A DNA stretch of 64,000 nt from Hydrogenophilus sp. (GTDB taxonomy: Bacteria; Pseudomonadota; Gammaproteobacteria; Burkholderiales; Thiobacillaceae). The DNA lies in contig DYFL01000008.1 in NCBI GenBank assembly GCA_020725195.1, positions 1 through 64,000 on the forward strand, given 5' to 3'. Below the pieces are notes generated by a model, which saw only the letters and a list, made by a program, of their open reading frames with translations, was not told the DNA's origin and ran no database searches. The translations under genes were made by a program, and so were the position numbers. Positions 1 to 8,631 of this stretch are shown one piece after another. How positions within the stretch are numbered: position 1 is the stretch's first letter; each line of letters starts with the position of its first letter.

Positions 1-54
1 CGCTCCGCCTCACATTCCGGGGCTGATGAGCGGCTAATGGATAATCTGGGATAA

Positions 55-168
55 ATGAATTCATGGGCACTTCCCGGCGGCAGCGGCCGCGTCGACCGGG
101 TGCTCTCGGTCGACGAGATGGCCGTGCTGGGCAGCGTGGCCGGCGCGCCGGCCGAGGCCCAGGCGTGA
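55..168 (+). pseudogene. Short open frame, possible gene-tail remnant
   Basis: A 37-codon frame runs from an ATG at 55 to a TGA at 166-168. Its middle reads GRVDRVLSVDEMAVLG, which looks like real protein rather than random GC-rich translation. There is no convincing ribosome site, and the first codons come from unrelated sequence, so it is probably the 3' end of a broken gene. The family is not recognised. Confidence 0.25.
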
Positions 169-271
169 GCCGGCGCACGGCCGTGCGGCCGAGGCGCGGC
201 CTCCGACCCGATCTTCGCCTACCAGAAGATGCAGGAGCGCCGGCCTGCAGCTCCTGATCCTGGCCAAACGC

Positions 272-1086
<815 letters not shown>

Positions 1087-1109
1087 GCCGCCCAGGCGGC
1101 AACGCTAGG

Positions 1110-1222
1110 CCCCTTCCCCCTTGACGGGGGAAGGCCGGGATGGGGGTGGCGAGGCATCGACACGCGCCTTGCGCCATTCCACCCCCACCCTGACCCTCCC
1201 CCGTCTAGGGGGAGGGGGTTTA
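1110..1222. repeat. Paired CT-rich palindromic repeat
   Basis: Two hairpins, CCTTCCCCC-5 nt-GGGGGAAGG at 1112-1134 and CCCTCCCCC-GTCTA-GGGGGAGGG near 1195-1217, face each other around a spacer with GGGATGGGGGTGG-type flanks. The same design recurs near 5827, 6640, 43010 and 57785, and inside the coding region at 25974, so it is a dispersed repeat family of this genome. Confidence 0.7.
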
Positions 1223-1321
1223 CCCAATTGAATCAGCATCCCTATAACCAGACCCCCGTGCCCGCTTATCGGGGGTCATCGCCTTGAAACCTAAAGCCTT
1301 TTTTCCGGCAGAAAAATCCTC

Positions 1322-1335
1322 TTGACGCAGATCAA
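1322..1335. promoter_or_regulatory. FNR/ANR-like site
   Basis: The 14-mer TTGAC-GCAG-ATCAA matches the FNR consensus (TTGAT-N4-ATCAA) at nine of ten half-site positions. It covers the -35 element of the promoter below, which would fit repression of the oxygen-dependent reductase without oxygen. It could instead activate a start near 1370, since the site would then sit at -41.5. No experiment supports either mode. Confidence 0.5.
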
Positions 1336-1349
1336 GCCGACACTAGAAT
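1322..1349 (+). promoter_or_regulatory. Candidate sigma-70 promoter of nrdA
   Basis: TTGACG (1322-1327), a 16-nt spacer and TAGAAT (1344-1349) form a good sigma-70 promoter about 100 nt upstream of the nrdA ATG. The -10 lies inside the first NrdR box. Confidence 0.5.
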
Positions 1350-1355
1350 TAGCGC
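1340..1355. promoter_or_regulatory. NrdR box 1
   Basis: ACACTAGAATTAGCGC is an NrdR-type 16-mer with a good left half and a decayed right half. It starts exactly 32 bp before box 2, the roughly three-turn spacing typical of paired NrdR boxes, and covers the -10 element. Confidence 0.65.
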
Positions 1356-1371
1356 CCATAACAAGCCGCAA

Positions 1372-1387
1372 ACACTAGATTTAGTGT
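1372..1387. promoter_or_regulatory. NrdR box 2
   Basis: ACACTAGATTTAGTGT is a near-perfect palindromic NrdR box (consensus acaCwAtATaTwGtgt). NrdR is the zinc-ribbon/ATP-cone repressor of ribonucleotide reductase genes. Its position just downstream of the -10 fits repression of nrdAB. Confidence 0.8.
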
Positions 1388-1449
1388 TCTCTAATATAGC
1401 GCCGCGATCGGCGTGCTTACTGTAAACAACACGAAGAGGAGACCAGCCG

Positions 1450-4371
1450 ATGCAGCCTGCCGCCGAGTTTCGCCCCGCCAGCCCCGATGTTTCCGTGACC
1501 GGAAGCCACGAGACCGCATCCAGCAATACCGCCCAGTACGCCCAGTACAAGATCATCCGCCGCAACGGGTCGGTGGTCGGCTTCGAGCCCTCCAAGATCG
1601 CCGTGGCCCTGACCAAGGCCTTCATCGCGGTCAACGGCTCCCAGGCGGCGGCCTCCGCCCGCATCCGCGAGCTGGTGGAGAGCCTCACCGGCAGCGTGGT
1701 CTCCGCCCTGGTGCGGCGCCAGCCCGAGGGCGGCACCTTCCACATCGAGGACGTGCAGGACCAGGTGGAACTCGCCCTCATGCGCTCCGGCGAGCACGAG
1801 GTGGCCCGCGCCTACGTGCTGTACCGGGAGCGCCGCGCCGAGGAGCGCGCCAGGCAGCGCCAGGGCCAGGCCGAGGCGCACGCCCTCTTCTGCGTCGAGG
1901 ACGGCGAGCGCCGGCCCCTCGAACTCGACCGCCTCACCGACCTGGTGCGCTCGGCCAGCGAGGGTCTGCCCGAGGTGAGCCCCGAGCCCATCCTCCAGGC
2001 CACCCTGCGCGACCTCTACGACGGCGTGCCCATGGACGAGGTCAGGAAGTCGCTGATCCTCTCCGCCCGCTCCTTGATCGAAAAGGACCCGGACTACAGC
2101 CATGTGACCGCCCGCCTGCTGCTCGACAGCATCCGCCGCGAGGTGCTGGGCGAGAGCGCCACCCAGGCCGAGATGGCCACCCGCTACGCCGAGCACTTCC
2201 CCGCCTACATCAGACAGGGCATCGAGGCCGAGCTGCTGGACGAGCGCCTGATGCAGTACGACCTGCCGCGCCTCGCCGCCGCGCTGGACGCCGGCCGCGA
2301 CCTCAAGTTCCAGTACCTGGGCCTGCAGACCCTGTACGACCGCTACTTCCTGCACATCCAGGAACGCAGGATCGAATTGCCCCAGGCCTTCTTCATGCGC
2401 GTGGCCATGGGCCTGGCACTCAACGAGATCGACCGCGAGGCGCGCGCCATCGAGTTCTACCAGGTGCTCTCCAGCTTCGACTACATGTCGAGCACGCCGA
2501 CGCTCTTCAACGCCGGCACCCGCCACAGCCAGCTCTCCAGCTGCTACCTCACCACCATCCCGGACGACCTGGACGGCATCTACCAGGGCATCAAGGAAAA
2601 CGCCATGCTCCAGAAGTTCGCCGGCGGCCTGGGCAACGACTGGACCCGCGTGCGCAGCTTGGGCGCCTACATCAAGGGCACCAACGGCAAGTCCCAGGGG
2701 GTCGTGCCCTTCCTCAAGGTGGCCAACGACACCGCCGTGGCGGTGAACCAGGGCGGCAAGAGGAAAGGGGCGGTGTGCGCCTACCTCGAGACCTGGCACA
2801 TGGACATCGAGGAGTTCCTGGAACTCAGGAAGAACACCGGCGACGACCGCCGCCGCACCCACGACATGAACACCGCCAACTGGGTGCCCGACCTCTTCAT
2901 GAAGCGGGTCATGGAGAACGCCGACTGGACCCTGTTCTCGCCCTCCGACGTACCCGACCTGCACGACAAGTACGGTGCCGACTTCGAGGCGGCCTACACC
3001 CGCTACGAAGAGAAGGCCGCGCGCGGCGAGCTCAGGCTCCACAAGAAGATCCCCGCCGTCTCCCTCTGGCGCAAGATGCTCTCGATGCTCTTCGAGACCG
3101 GCCACCCCTGGATCACCTTCAAGGACGCCTGCAACGTGCGCTACACCAACCAGCACGTCGGCGTGGTGCACTCCTCCAACCTCTGCACCGAGATCACCCT
3201 GCACACCAACGACAACGAGATCGCCGTGTGCAACCTGGGCTCGGTGAACCTCATCAACCACCTGAGCGAGAACGGCCTCGACCTCGACAAGCTGAAGCAG
3301 ACCATCCGCACCGCCATGCGCATGCTCGACAACGTCATCGACATCAACTTCTACTCGGTGGGCAAGGCGCGCAACTCCAACCTCAGGCACCGCCCCGTGG
3401 GCTTGGGGCTGATGGGCTTCCAGGACGCCCTGCATCGCCTCCGCCTGCCCTACGCCAGCACCGACGCCGTGGAATTCGCCGACCGCACCATGGAGGCCGT
3501 CGCCTACTACGCCTACTGGGCCTCCACGGAGCTCGCGGAGGAGCGCGGCCGCTACTCCAGCTACAACGGCTCGCTGTGGAGCCGCGGCATCCTGCCTCAG
3601 GACTCGCTCAAGCGCCTGGCCGAGGAGCGCGGCGGCTACCTCGAGGCCGACCTCTCCGAGACCCTGGACTGGTCCGCCCTGCGCGCCCGCATCGCCCAGC
3701 ACGGCATGCGCAACTCCAACTGCCTGGCCATCGCCCCCACCGCCACCATCGCCAACATCGTCGGCGTCTCGGCCTCCATCGAGCCCACTTATCAAAATCT
3801 CTTCGTGAAATCGAACCTGTCCGGTGAATTCACCGTGGCCAACCAGCACCTGGTGCGCGACCTCAAGGCCCTGAACCTGTGGGACGAGGTCATGGTGGGC
3901 GACATCAAGTACTTCGACGGCTCCCTGTCGAAGATCGACCGCATCCCCGAGGGCCTGCGCAGCCTCTACGCCACCGCCTTCGAGATCGACCCCGTGTGGC
4001 TGATCGAGGCCGGCGCGCGGCGGCAAAAGTGGATCGACCAGGCCCAGAGCCTCAACCTCTACTTCCACGGCGCCAGCGGCAAGAAGCTCGACGAGACCTA
4101 CAAGCTCGCCTGGCTGCGCGGCCTCAAGACCACCTACTACCTGCGCGCCCTGGGCGCCACCCACGCCGAGAAGTCCACCGGCCGCGGCGGCGAGCTCAAC
4201 GCCGTGCCGACGGGAGGAATGTCCGGCGGCATGGCTGCCGCCGGTGGCGGCCTGGGCCTGGGCGGCGCGGCGAGCGCGCAGCCCCACCTCCCCGAACCCG
4301 AGCTCGTCGGCCGCGCCTGCACCCTGCGCCCCGGCGACCCCGGCTTCGAGGAATGCGAGGCCTGCCAGTAA
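1450..4371 (+). CDS. nrdA: Ribonucleoside-diphosphate reductase, alpha subunit (class Ia)
   Basis: The large subunit of 973 residues reduces ribonucleoside diphosphates to deoxy forms, with NrdB supplying the radical. The N-terminus carries an ATP-cone (about 33-125) for overall activity control and a second cone-like segment (about 140-230), which makes it longer than the E. coli protein (761). The active-site cysteines can be seen in the contexts QLSSCYL, SNLCTEI and AVCNLGS. The C-terminal CEACQ (Cys969, Cys972) is the redox shuttle pair. The ATG at 1450 follows a GAGGAG ribosome site by 7 nt. It forms an operon with nrdB, 160 nt downstream, and is preceded by NrdR and FNR-like sites. Confidence 0.97.
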   Translation: MQPAAEFRPASPDVSVTGSHETASSNTAQYAQYKIIRRNGSVVGFEPSKIAVALTKAFIAVNGSQAAASARIRELVESLTGSVVSALVRRQPEGGTFHIEDVQDQVELALMRSGEHEVARAYVLYRERRAEERARQRQGQAEAHALFCVEDGERRPLELDRLTDLVRSASEGLPEVSPEPILQATLRDLYDGVPMDEVRKSLILSARSLIEKDPDYSHVTARLLLDSIRREVLGESATQAEMATRYAEHFPAYIRQGIEAELLDERLMQYDLPRLAAALDAGRDLKFQYLGLQTLYDRYFLHIQERRIELPQAFFMRVAMGLALNEIDREARAIEFYQVLSSFDYMSSTPTLFNAGTRHSQLSSCYLTTIPDDLDGIYQGIKENAMLQKFAGGLGNDWTRVRSLGAYIKGTNGKSQGVVPFLKVANDTAVAVNQGGKRKGAVCAYLETWHMDIEEFLELRKNTGDDRRRTHDMNTANWVPDLFMKRVMENADWTLFSPSDVPDLHDKYGADFEAAYTRYEEKAARGELRLHKKIPAVSLWRKMLSMLFETGHPWITFKDACNVRYTNQHVGVVHSSNLCTEITLHTNDNEIAVCNLGSVNLINHLSENGLDLDKLKQTIRTAMRMLDNVIDINFYSVGKARNSNLRHRPVGLGLMGFQDALHRLRLPYASTDAVEFADRTMEAVAYYAYWASTELAEERGRYSSYNGSLWSRGILPQDSLKRLAEERGGYLEADLSETLDWSALRARIAQHGMRNSNCLAIAPTATIANIVGVSASIEPTYQNLFVKSNLSGEFTVANQHLVRDLKALNLWDEVMVGDIKYFDGSLSKIDRIPEGLRSLYATAFEIDPVWLIEAGARRQKWIDQAQSLNLYFHGASGKKLDETYKLAWLRGLKTTYYLRALGATHAEKSTGRGGELNAVPTGGMSGGMAAAGGGLGLGGAASAQPHLPEPELVGRACTLRPGDPGFEECEACQ

Positions 4372-4382
4372 GCACCACAACA

Positions 4383-4440
4383 TGTGGGAGCGGCTTCAGC
4401 CGCGAAGTTCAGATCGTTCGCGGCTGAAGCCGCTCCCACA
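4383..4440. repeat. REP palindrome between nrdA and nrdB
   Basis: Two perfect 24-bp arms beginning TGTGGGAGCGGCTTCAGCC flank a 10-nt loop. The arm sequence recurs at 54416, 54483-54547 and, slightly altered, near 40523. It lies inside the nrdAB transcript, where it may stabilise or attenuate the message. Confidence 0.9.
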
Positions 4441-4531
4441 GAAACCGAGCAAAGAGGGTTGAGGAGACCCGCGGGGCGGACCGGAGACAACGGCCGCCCC
4501 ACCCCGACAGCAATCGAAGGAGACCAAGAAC

Positions 4532-5674
4532 ATGCTGAACTTCGACGAAGACCTGACCCCCGCCGCGCCGGCCGGCAGCCGCGGCTTCGACCCCGCCGAC
4601 ATCACCTTCGGCGCCGCGGCCGCCGGCGCCGCCCCCCAGGAAGCAGACGCCAAGTTCCGCCGCGTGCGCATGGAAGACAAGCGCATCATCAACGCCACCG
4701 CCGACGTCAACCAGCTCGTCCCCTTCAAGTACAAGTGGGCCTGGGAGAAGTACATCGCCGCCTGCGCCAACCACTGGATGCCGCAGGAAGTGAACATGAA
4801 CCGCGACATCGCCACCTGGAAGGACCCGAACGGGCTGACCGAGGACGAGCGCCGCGTGGTCAAGCGCAACCTGGGCTTCTTCGTCACCGCCGATTCCCTG
4901 GCCGCCAACAACATCGTGCTCGGCACCTACCGCCAGATCACCGCGCCCGAGTGCCGCCAGTACCTGCTGCGCCAGGCCTTCGAGGAGGCCATCCACACCC
5001 ACGCCTACCAGTACATCGTCGAGAGCCTGGGGCTCGACGAGGGCGAGATCTTCAACGCCTACCACGAGGTGCCGTCCATCCGCGCCAAGGACGAGTTCCT
5101 GCTGCCCTTCATCGACGTGCTGGCCGACCCCAACTTCAAGACCGGCACGCCCGAGGCCGACCAGACCTTCCTCAAGAGCCTGATCGCCTTCGCCTGCATC
5201 ATGGAGGGCCTCTTCTTCTACGTCGGCTTCGTGCAGATCCTGGCCATGGGCCGGCAGAACAAGATGACGGGAGCCGCCGAGCAGTACCAGTACATCCTCC
5301 GCGACGAGTCCATGCACTGCAACTTCGGCATCGACATGATCAACACCATCAAGCTCGAGAACCCGCACCTGTGGACCAACGAGTTCAAGGCCGAGCTCAA
5401 GGGCATGTTCCAGCGCGCCGTCGAGCTCGAATACGCCTACGCCGAGGACACCATGCCCCGCGGCGTGCTGGGGCTCAACGCCCCCATGTTCAAGGAATAC
5501 CTGCGCTTCATCGCCAACCGCCGCGCCACCCAGATCGGCCTGGACGAACTCTTCCCGGGCGCGACCAACCCCTTCCCGTGGATGGCGGAGATGATCGATC
5601 TGAAGAAGGAGAAAAATTTCTTTGAAACAAGGGTGATTGAATACCAGACGGGCGGTGCGCTCAGTTGGGACTAA
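4532..5674 (+). CDS. nrdB: Ribonucleoside-diphosphate reductase, beta subunit (class Ia)
   Basis: The small subunit of 380 residues builds the di-iron tyrosyl radical used by NrdA. Iron ligands align as Asp121 (TADSLA), Glu152 and His155 (EEAIHTHAY), then the later Glu/His pair in LRDESMHCN. Tyr159, four residues after His155, sits at the E. coli Tyr122 radical position. Overall sequence resembles the Chlamydia-like branch, but that class Ic enzyme has Phe at the radical site and Glu at the first ligand. Tyr and Asp here therefore point to class Ia. It is the second gene of the nrdAB operon, with a GAAGGAG ribosome site upstream. Confidence 0.96.
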   Translation: MLNFDEDLTPAAPAGSRGFDPADITFGAAAAGAAPQEADAKFRRVRMEDKRIINATADVNQLVPFKYKWAWEKYIAACANHWMPQEVNMNRDIATWKDPNGLTEDERRVVKRNLGFFVTADSLAANNIVLGTYRQITAPECRQYLLRQAFEEAIHTHAYQYIVESLGLDEGEIFNAYHEVPSIRAKDEFLLPFIDVLADPNFKTGTPEADQTFLKSLIAFACIMEGLFFYVGFVQILAMGRQNKMTGAAEQYQYILRDESMHCNFGIDMINTIKLENPHLWTNEFKAELKGMFQRAVELEYAYAEDTMPRGVLGLNAPMFKEYLRFIANRRATQIGLDELFPGATNPFPWMAEMIDLKKEKNFFETRVIEYQTGGALSWD

Positions 5675-6021
5675 GCCGGAGGCACGTCGAGGAAATTCTT
5701 TCAGTGAAGGCTAACCTGATCGACCACGATCAGGTTAGGCCCGAAGGGCGGCCGGAACTAAAAGAATTTCGGCTCTTGTGAAAATCGAGTGGGTAACGCA
5801 GACAAGGCCGCCTGTTCTCGGATTCCCTCCCCTTCAAGGGGAGGGCTAGGGTGGGGATGGGTCCCCTCGCGGGATAACCAGCGACTTGGCGGCTTTAGCC
5901 GCTAGTCGGATGGCTAGCAGTTCCATCAGAGGGCCAGGGTGAGAGGGCAGTAACACAGCGACAACCTATCCCCACCCCGCTCCCCCCGCATTAAAATGAG
6001 GCATCCAACCAGGAGGCCGCC
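5675..6021. other. Intergenic region with nested palindrome and CT-rich repeat
   Basis: The 347-bp gap holds a nested palindrome (5692-5770) after nrdB and a CT-rich hairpin of the dispersed family near 5826-5862. No gene is seen before hicB. Confidence 0.6.
5692..5770. repeat. Nested palindromic element
   Basis: The outer 10-bp arms GAAATTCTTT (5692-5701) and AAAGAATTTC (5761-5770) enclose an inner hairpin with perfect 12-bp arms, CTAACCTGATCG and CGATCAGGTTAG (5711-5738, loop ACCA). The inner stem resembles the stems at 33105 and 54619. There is no T-run, so it is not a classical terminator. Confidence 0.75.
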
Positions 6022-6273
6022 ATGCTCACCGAATACGTGGAAGAAGCCCTGCGCCGCGCCCACTACGAAATCATCGAGGACCCGGACGAGCCCTTTTATG
6101 GCGAGGTCAAGGAACTCGAAGGCGTATGGGCCTCCGGCAAGTCCCTGGAAGAATGCCGCAGCCAGCTCAAGGACGTCGTGGAAGGCTGGATACTCCTCAG
6201 CATCAAGAAGGGACTGCCCATTCCCAAACTGGGCGCCTACGAGATCACAGAGATCGCGGAACAAGCCGCCTGA
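6022..6273 (+). CDS. hicB: HicB-type antitoxin
   Basis: The 83-residue protein has the partial RNase H-like HicB fold: MLTEYVEEALRRAHYEI, then EPFYGEVKELEGVWASG and a DVVEGWILLSIKKG helix. HicB neutralises the HicA mRNA interferase and usually represses its own promoter. Here the antitoxin gene comes first, the reverse of the common hicA-hicB order, and its TGA overlaps the hicA ATG by one base. No C-terminal DNA-binding domain is evident, so autoregulation may need another element. Confidence 0.85.
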   Translation: MLTEYVEEALRRAHYEIIEDPDEPFYGEVKELEGVWASGKSLEECRSQLKDVVEGWILLSIKKGLPIPKLGAYEITEIAEQAA

Positions 6274-6482
6274 TGGGCGCGCTCAAGCCGATCGCCTGGC
6301 GCGACCTGGTCCGCCGCCTGCATGAACACGGCTTCGAAGGCCCTTACAGCGGAGGCAAGCACCTGTTCATGACCAAAGAAACGAGAAGGCTAACCATCCC
6401 TAACCCGCACCGAGCAGAGATCGGTCCCGCCCTGCTGGAGCGGATACTCAAACAGGCCGGCATCGATAAGTCCGAGTGGTGA
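6273..6482 (+). CDS. hicA: HicA-type mRNA interferase toxin
   Basis: A 69-residue double-stranded RNA-binding-like toxin of the HicA/YcfA family, which cleaves mRNA. The catalytic His lies in SGGKHLFMTK, followed by the TIPNPHRAEIGPALLERILK pattern usual for the family. The start overlaps the hicB stop (TGATG), so the two are translationally coupled. Length is normal for HicA. Confidence 0.88.
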   Translation: MGALKPIAWRDLVRRLHEHGFEGPYSGGKHLFMTKETRRLTIPNPHRAEIGPALLERILKQAGIDKSEW

Positions 6483-6880
6483 GGCAGGATGATGAATACA
6501 CCGACACAGACCTTAGGTTTGAGGCCTTCGTCTCGTCTTGTGAGGCAATGGGGATGTTGCAATGCAAGACCCCGAAGCCCCGCTCCCCGGATTACGCTGC
6601 GCTTCATCCGGGCTACAACTTGCTGGGATTGACCCCCGTCCCCTCTCCCCTGCTGGGGAGAGGGTTAGGGTGAGGGGGAGGCCGACCAAGCCAGCGAACG
6701 TAGCCCGGATGACGTGAAACGAAATCCGGGGGCATCAACCCGTTCCCCGGATTACGCTGCACTTCATCTGGGCTACAACTTGCTGGGCAGCAGCCTGATT
6801 CAGCGGAGATATTGAGACTGTCGGGGTTGGAATGAACCGGCCCCGCTCCCCTGACGCGCGCCGGCGTCAGGAGGCACAGG
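6483..6880. repeat. Repeat-filled gap with GTAGCCCGGAT elements
   Basis: About 400 bp without a credible gene. It contains half of a GTAGCCCGGAT-type palindrome (6585-6616), a CT-rich hairpin (about 6637-6680), and a full element (6700-6776) whose ends are GTAGCCCGGATGACG and its near-complement. The same family occurs at 13157-13231 and 63265-63353. Confidence 0.75.
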
Positions 6881-7132
6881 CTACCTTTTCGCGGCCGGCT
6901 TTCTGCCCGGCGCCGGCTTGGGAATATAGCCGGAAACCCGGCAGAGAAAGCCCTCTACGGCCTTGCCGTTGTCGAACCGGGTGACGCTGCACTGGGAGAT
7001 TTCGCCCTGCTCCGACAGATCGGACAGCGAGAAGCGAACCTTGGCAAGCGGAATGCCGGTTTCCGTGGCAATCTCGGAATCCAGCAGCTGGCCGTGCTTT
7101 TTCAGGCATTGGAGGATGGTGGCGGTGTGCAT
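6881..7132 (-). CDS. Small winged-helix transcriptional regulator
   Basis: The 83-residue protein is a single winged helix-turn-helix: MHTATILQCLKKHGQLLDSE, then a recognition-helix segment IPLAKVRFSLSDLSEQGEI and a short wing. It ends in a basic tail, PGRKPAAKR. The start at 7132 is preceded by AGGGAGG at 8 nt. It probably binds DNA, but no target is visible and it does not match a named subfamily clearly. It stands alone between repeats. Confidence 0.6.
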   Translation of the reverse strand: MHTATILQCLKKHGQLLDSEIATETGIPLAKVRFSLSDLSEQGEISQCSVTRFDNGKAVEGFLCRVSGYIPKPAPGRKPAAKR

Positions 7133-7398
7133 ATCGATACCTCCCTTAGACGTAAGCAAAGGTCCACTGCCGGCGATTGCTGCATATCGCCCACATGGAC
7201 GCTGAGAGCAGATGGCCACCCGAAAAAGTGGCCTGCGTAAGTTCTTGATTATACATAATTATTGGTCGCGGCGCCAACACCAGCTGAATCAAGGCATCCG
7301 GGCCGGCCTGCCCGCTTAACGGGCACGTTTGCTGAAGAAGGAAATCAACAGAGGGACAATCGGGGACAGCCCCGTGTTTCAGCCGGACGACAAGACCC

Positions 7399-7860
7399 AT
7401 GACAGGCCGCACCCCCTCTTCCCCCATCGCCACCGAGGCCAAGCCTGAAAAGGCCTGGATGCTGATCTTCCTCGCCTGGCTGATCGCCGCCGCCTCGACC
7501 CTGGGGGCCCTGTTCTTCAGCGAGGTGATGAAGCTGGCCCCCTGCGAACTGTGCTGGTGGCAGCGCATCTTCATGTTCCCGCTGGTGCTGATCCTGCCGG
7601 CCGGGCTCTTTCCCCTCGACCCCAGGGTGGTCCGCTATGCCTTGCCGCTGGCGCTGGCGGGCTGGGGCTTCGCGGTGTTCCACTGGCTGCTGGTCCTGGG
7701 CGTGATTCCGGAAAGCATCGGCCCCTGCGTCAGAGGGGTGCCGTGCAGCGAGGTCACGTTCGAGTGGCTCGGCTTCATCAACCTCCCGCTGCTGTCCGTC
7801 CTGGCCTTTTCCTTCATCATCGCGCTGCTGGCGCTGACCCACATCAAGGTATCCAAATGA
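7399..7860 (+). CDS. dsbB: DsbB/BdbC-type disulfide oxidoreductase
   Basis: An inner-membrane protein of 153 residues with four predicted membrane helices. It carries the CELC pair (about Cys49/Cys52) in the first periplasmic loop and a second pair, CVRGVPC, in the other loop. DsbB-family proteins reoxidise a periplasmic thiol oxidase and pass electrons to quinone. Short length and loop pattern are closer to BdbC than to E. coli DsbB. The ATGA overlap with the next gene, a DsbA-like protein, makes a matched pair. Confidence 0.85.
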   Translation: MTGRTPSSPIATEAKPEKAWMLIFLAWLIAAASTLGALFFSEVMKLAPCELCWWQRIFMFPLVLILPAGLFPLDPRVVRYALPLALAGWGFAVFHWLLVLGVIPESIGPCVRGVPCSEVTFEWLGFINLPLLSVLAFSFIIALLALTHIKVSK

Positions 7861-8510
7861 AGCAGAAAACCCTGTTCATCCTGTCCGCCGTCGCCCTGCT
7901 GCTGGCCTTTGCGGTGGGCACGCTGTTCTACACCAGCCAGAAGCAGGAGGAGACCACCCAGGCCGTGGCCGTGAACCAGGCCAAGCTGGTGCGCATGCAT
8001 TCGCCCACCCTGGGCCCCGCCGAGGCCAAGGTACTGGTCGTCGAATTCTTCGATCCCGCCTGCGAGACCTGCCGGCACTTCTACCCCTTCGTCAAGGAGT
8101 TGATGGCCGCCCACCCGGGCCGCGTGCGTCTTGCCCTGCGCTACACACCGTTCCACGAAGGCGCCGACCAGGTGGTGAAGGTGCTGGAAGCGGCGCGCAG
8201 GCAGGGGAAATACTGGGAAACGCTGGAGGCCCTGTACGCCGCCCAGGACACCTGGGTCAGCCACCACCGCGTGCAGCCGGACCGGATCTGGGATGCCCTG
8301 ACCGGCGTCGGCCTGGATCTGGACCGCGTCCGGCAGGACATGCACGCGCCCGAGATCGCGGCCCTCATCGCCCAGGACCTGGCGGACGCCGAGGCGCTCA
8401 AGGTCACCAAGACCCCGGAGTTCTTCGTCAACGGCCGCCCCATGCCCAGCTTCGGCTACGAACAGCTGCAGACCCTGGTGGAAGAGGCCGTGGCCGGGAG
8501 CTACCGTTGA
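7857..8510 (+). CDS. DsbA/BdbD-like thiol-disulfide oxidoreductase
   Basis: 217 residues with an N-terminal signal anchor (FILSAVALLLAFAVGTLF) and a thioredoxin fold. The active site reads FFDPACETCRHFYPF (CETC), and the cis-proline loop is TKTPEFFVNGRP. It would oxidise cysteines in exported proteins and be recycled by the DsbB-like partner encoded just upstream, with which it overlaps by 4 bp. The substrate is unknown. BdbD and DsbA/DsbG-like names are all possible. Confidence 0.85.
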   Translation: MKQKTLFILSAVALLLAFAVGTLFYTSQKQEETTQAVAVNQAKLVRMHSPTLGPAEAKVLVVEFFDPACETCRHFYPFVKELMAAHPGRVRLALRYTPFHEGADQVVKVLEAARRQGKYWETLEALYAAQDTWVSHHRVQPDRIWDALTGVGLDLDRVRQDMHAPEIAALIAQDLADAEALKVTKTPEFFVNGRPMPSFGYEQLQTLVEEAVAGSYR

Positions 8511-8631
8511 ACCGTCACCGTCCGGTTTGCGAGATGCGCACCCAGGTACTGGACAGCCCGTAGGGTTTGGCCCAAGCCGGCCGCGCGGATCACAATCGCG
8601 ATACGAATAAGACGACAGGAGGAACACCCCC

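Larger units (their letters stand above)
1087..1449. other. nrdA upstream region with repeat and control sites
   Basis: The first half (about 1110-1222) holds two facing GC hairpins of a palindromic repeat. The second half (1322-1387) carries the promoter and operator sites of nrdA, listed separately. No further gene is seen. Confidence 0.6.

Noticed and set aside
1417-4383. Very long open frame on the minus strand opposite nrdA
   Set aside because: It is a GC-skew shadow of nrdA: low-complexity Ala/Gly/Val/Leu composition and no domain.
4532-5674. Class Ic (Mn/Fe, Chlamydia-type) NrdB
   Set aside because: The radical position is Tyr159 and the first ligand is Asp121, as in class Ia.
5711-5738. 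Intrinsic terminator of nrdAB
   Set aside because: The stem is perfect but lacks a T-run and is nested in a larger palindrome, so it is listed as a repeat.
6476-6673. Small gene after hicA
   Set aside because: Its codons are mostly palindromic repeat sequence, and it has no ribosome site.
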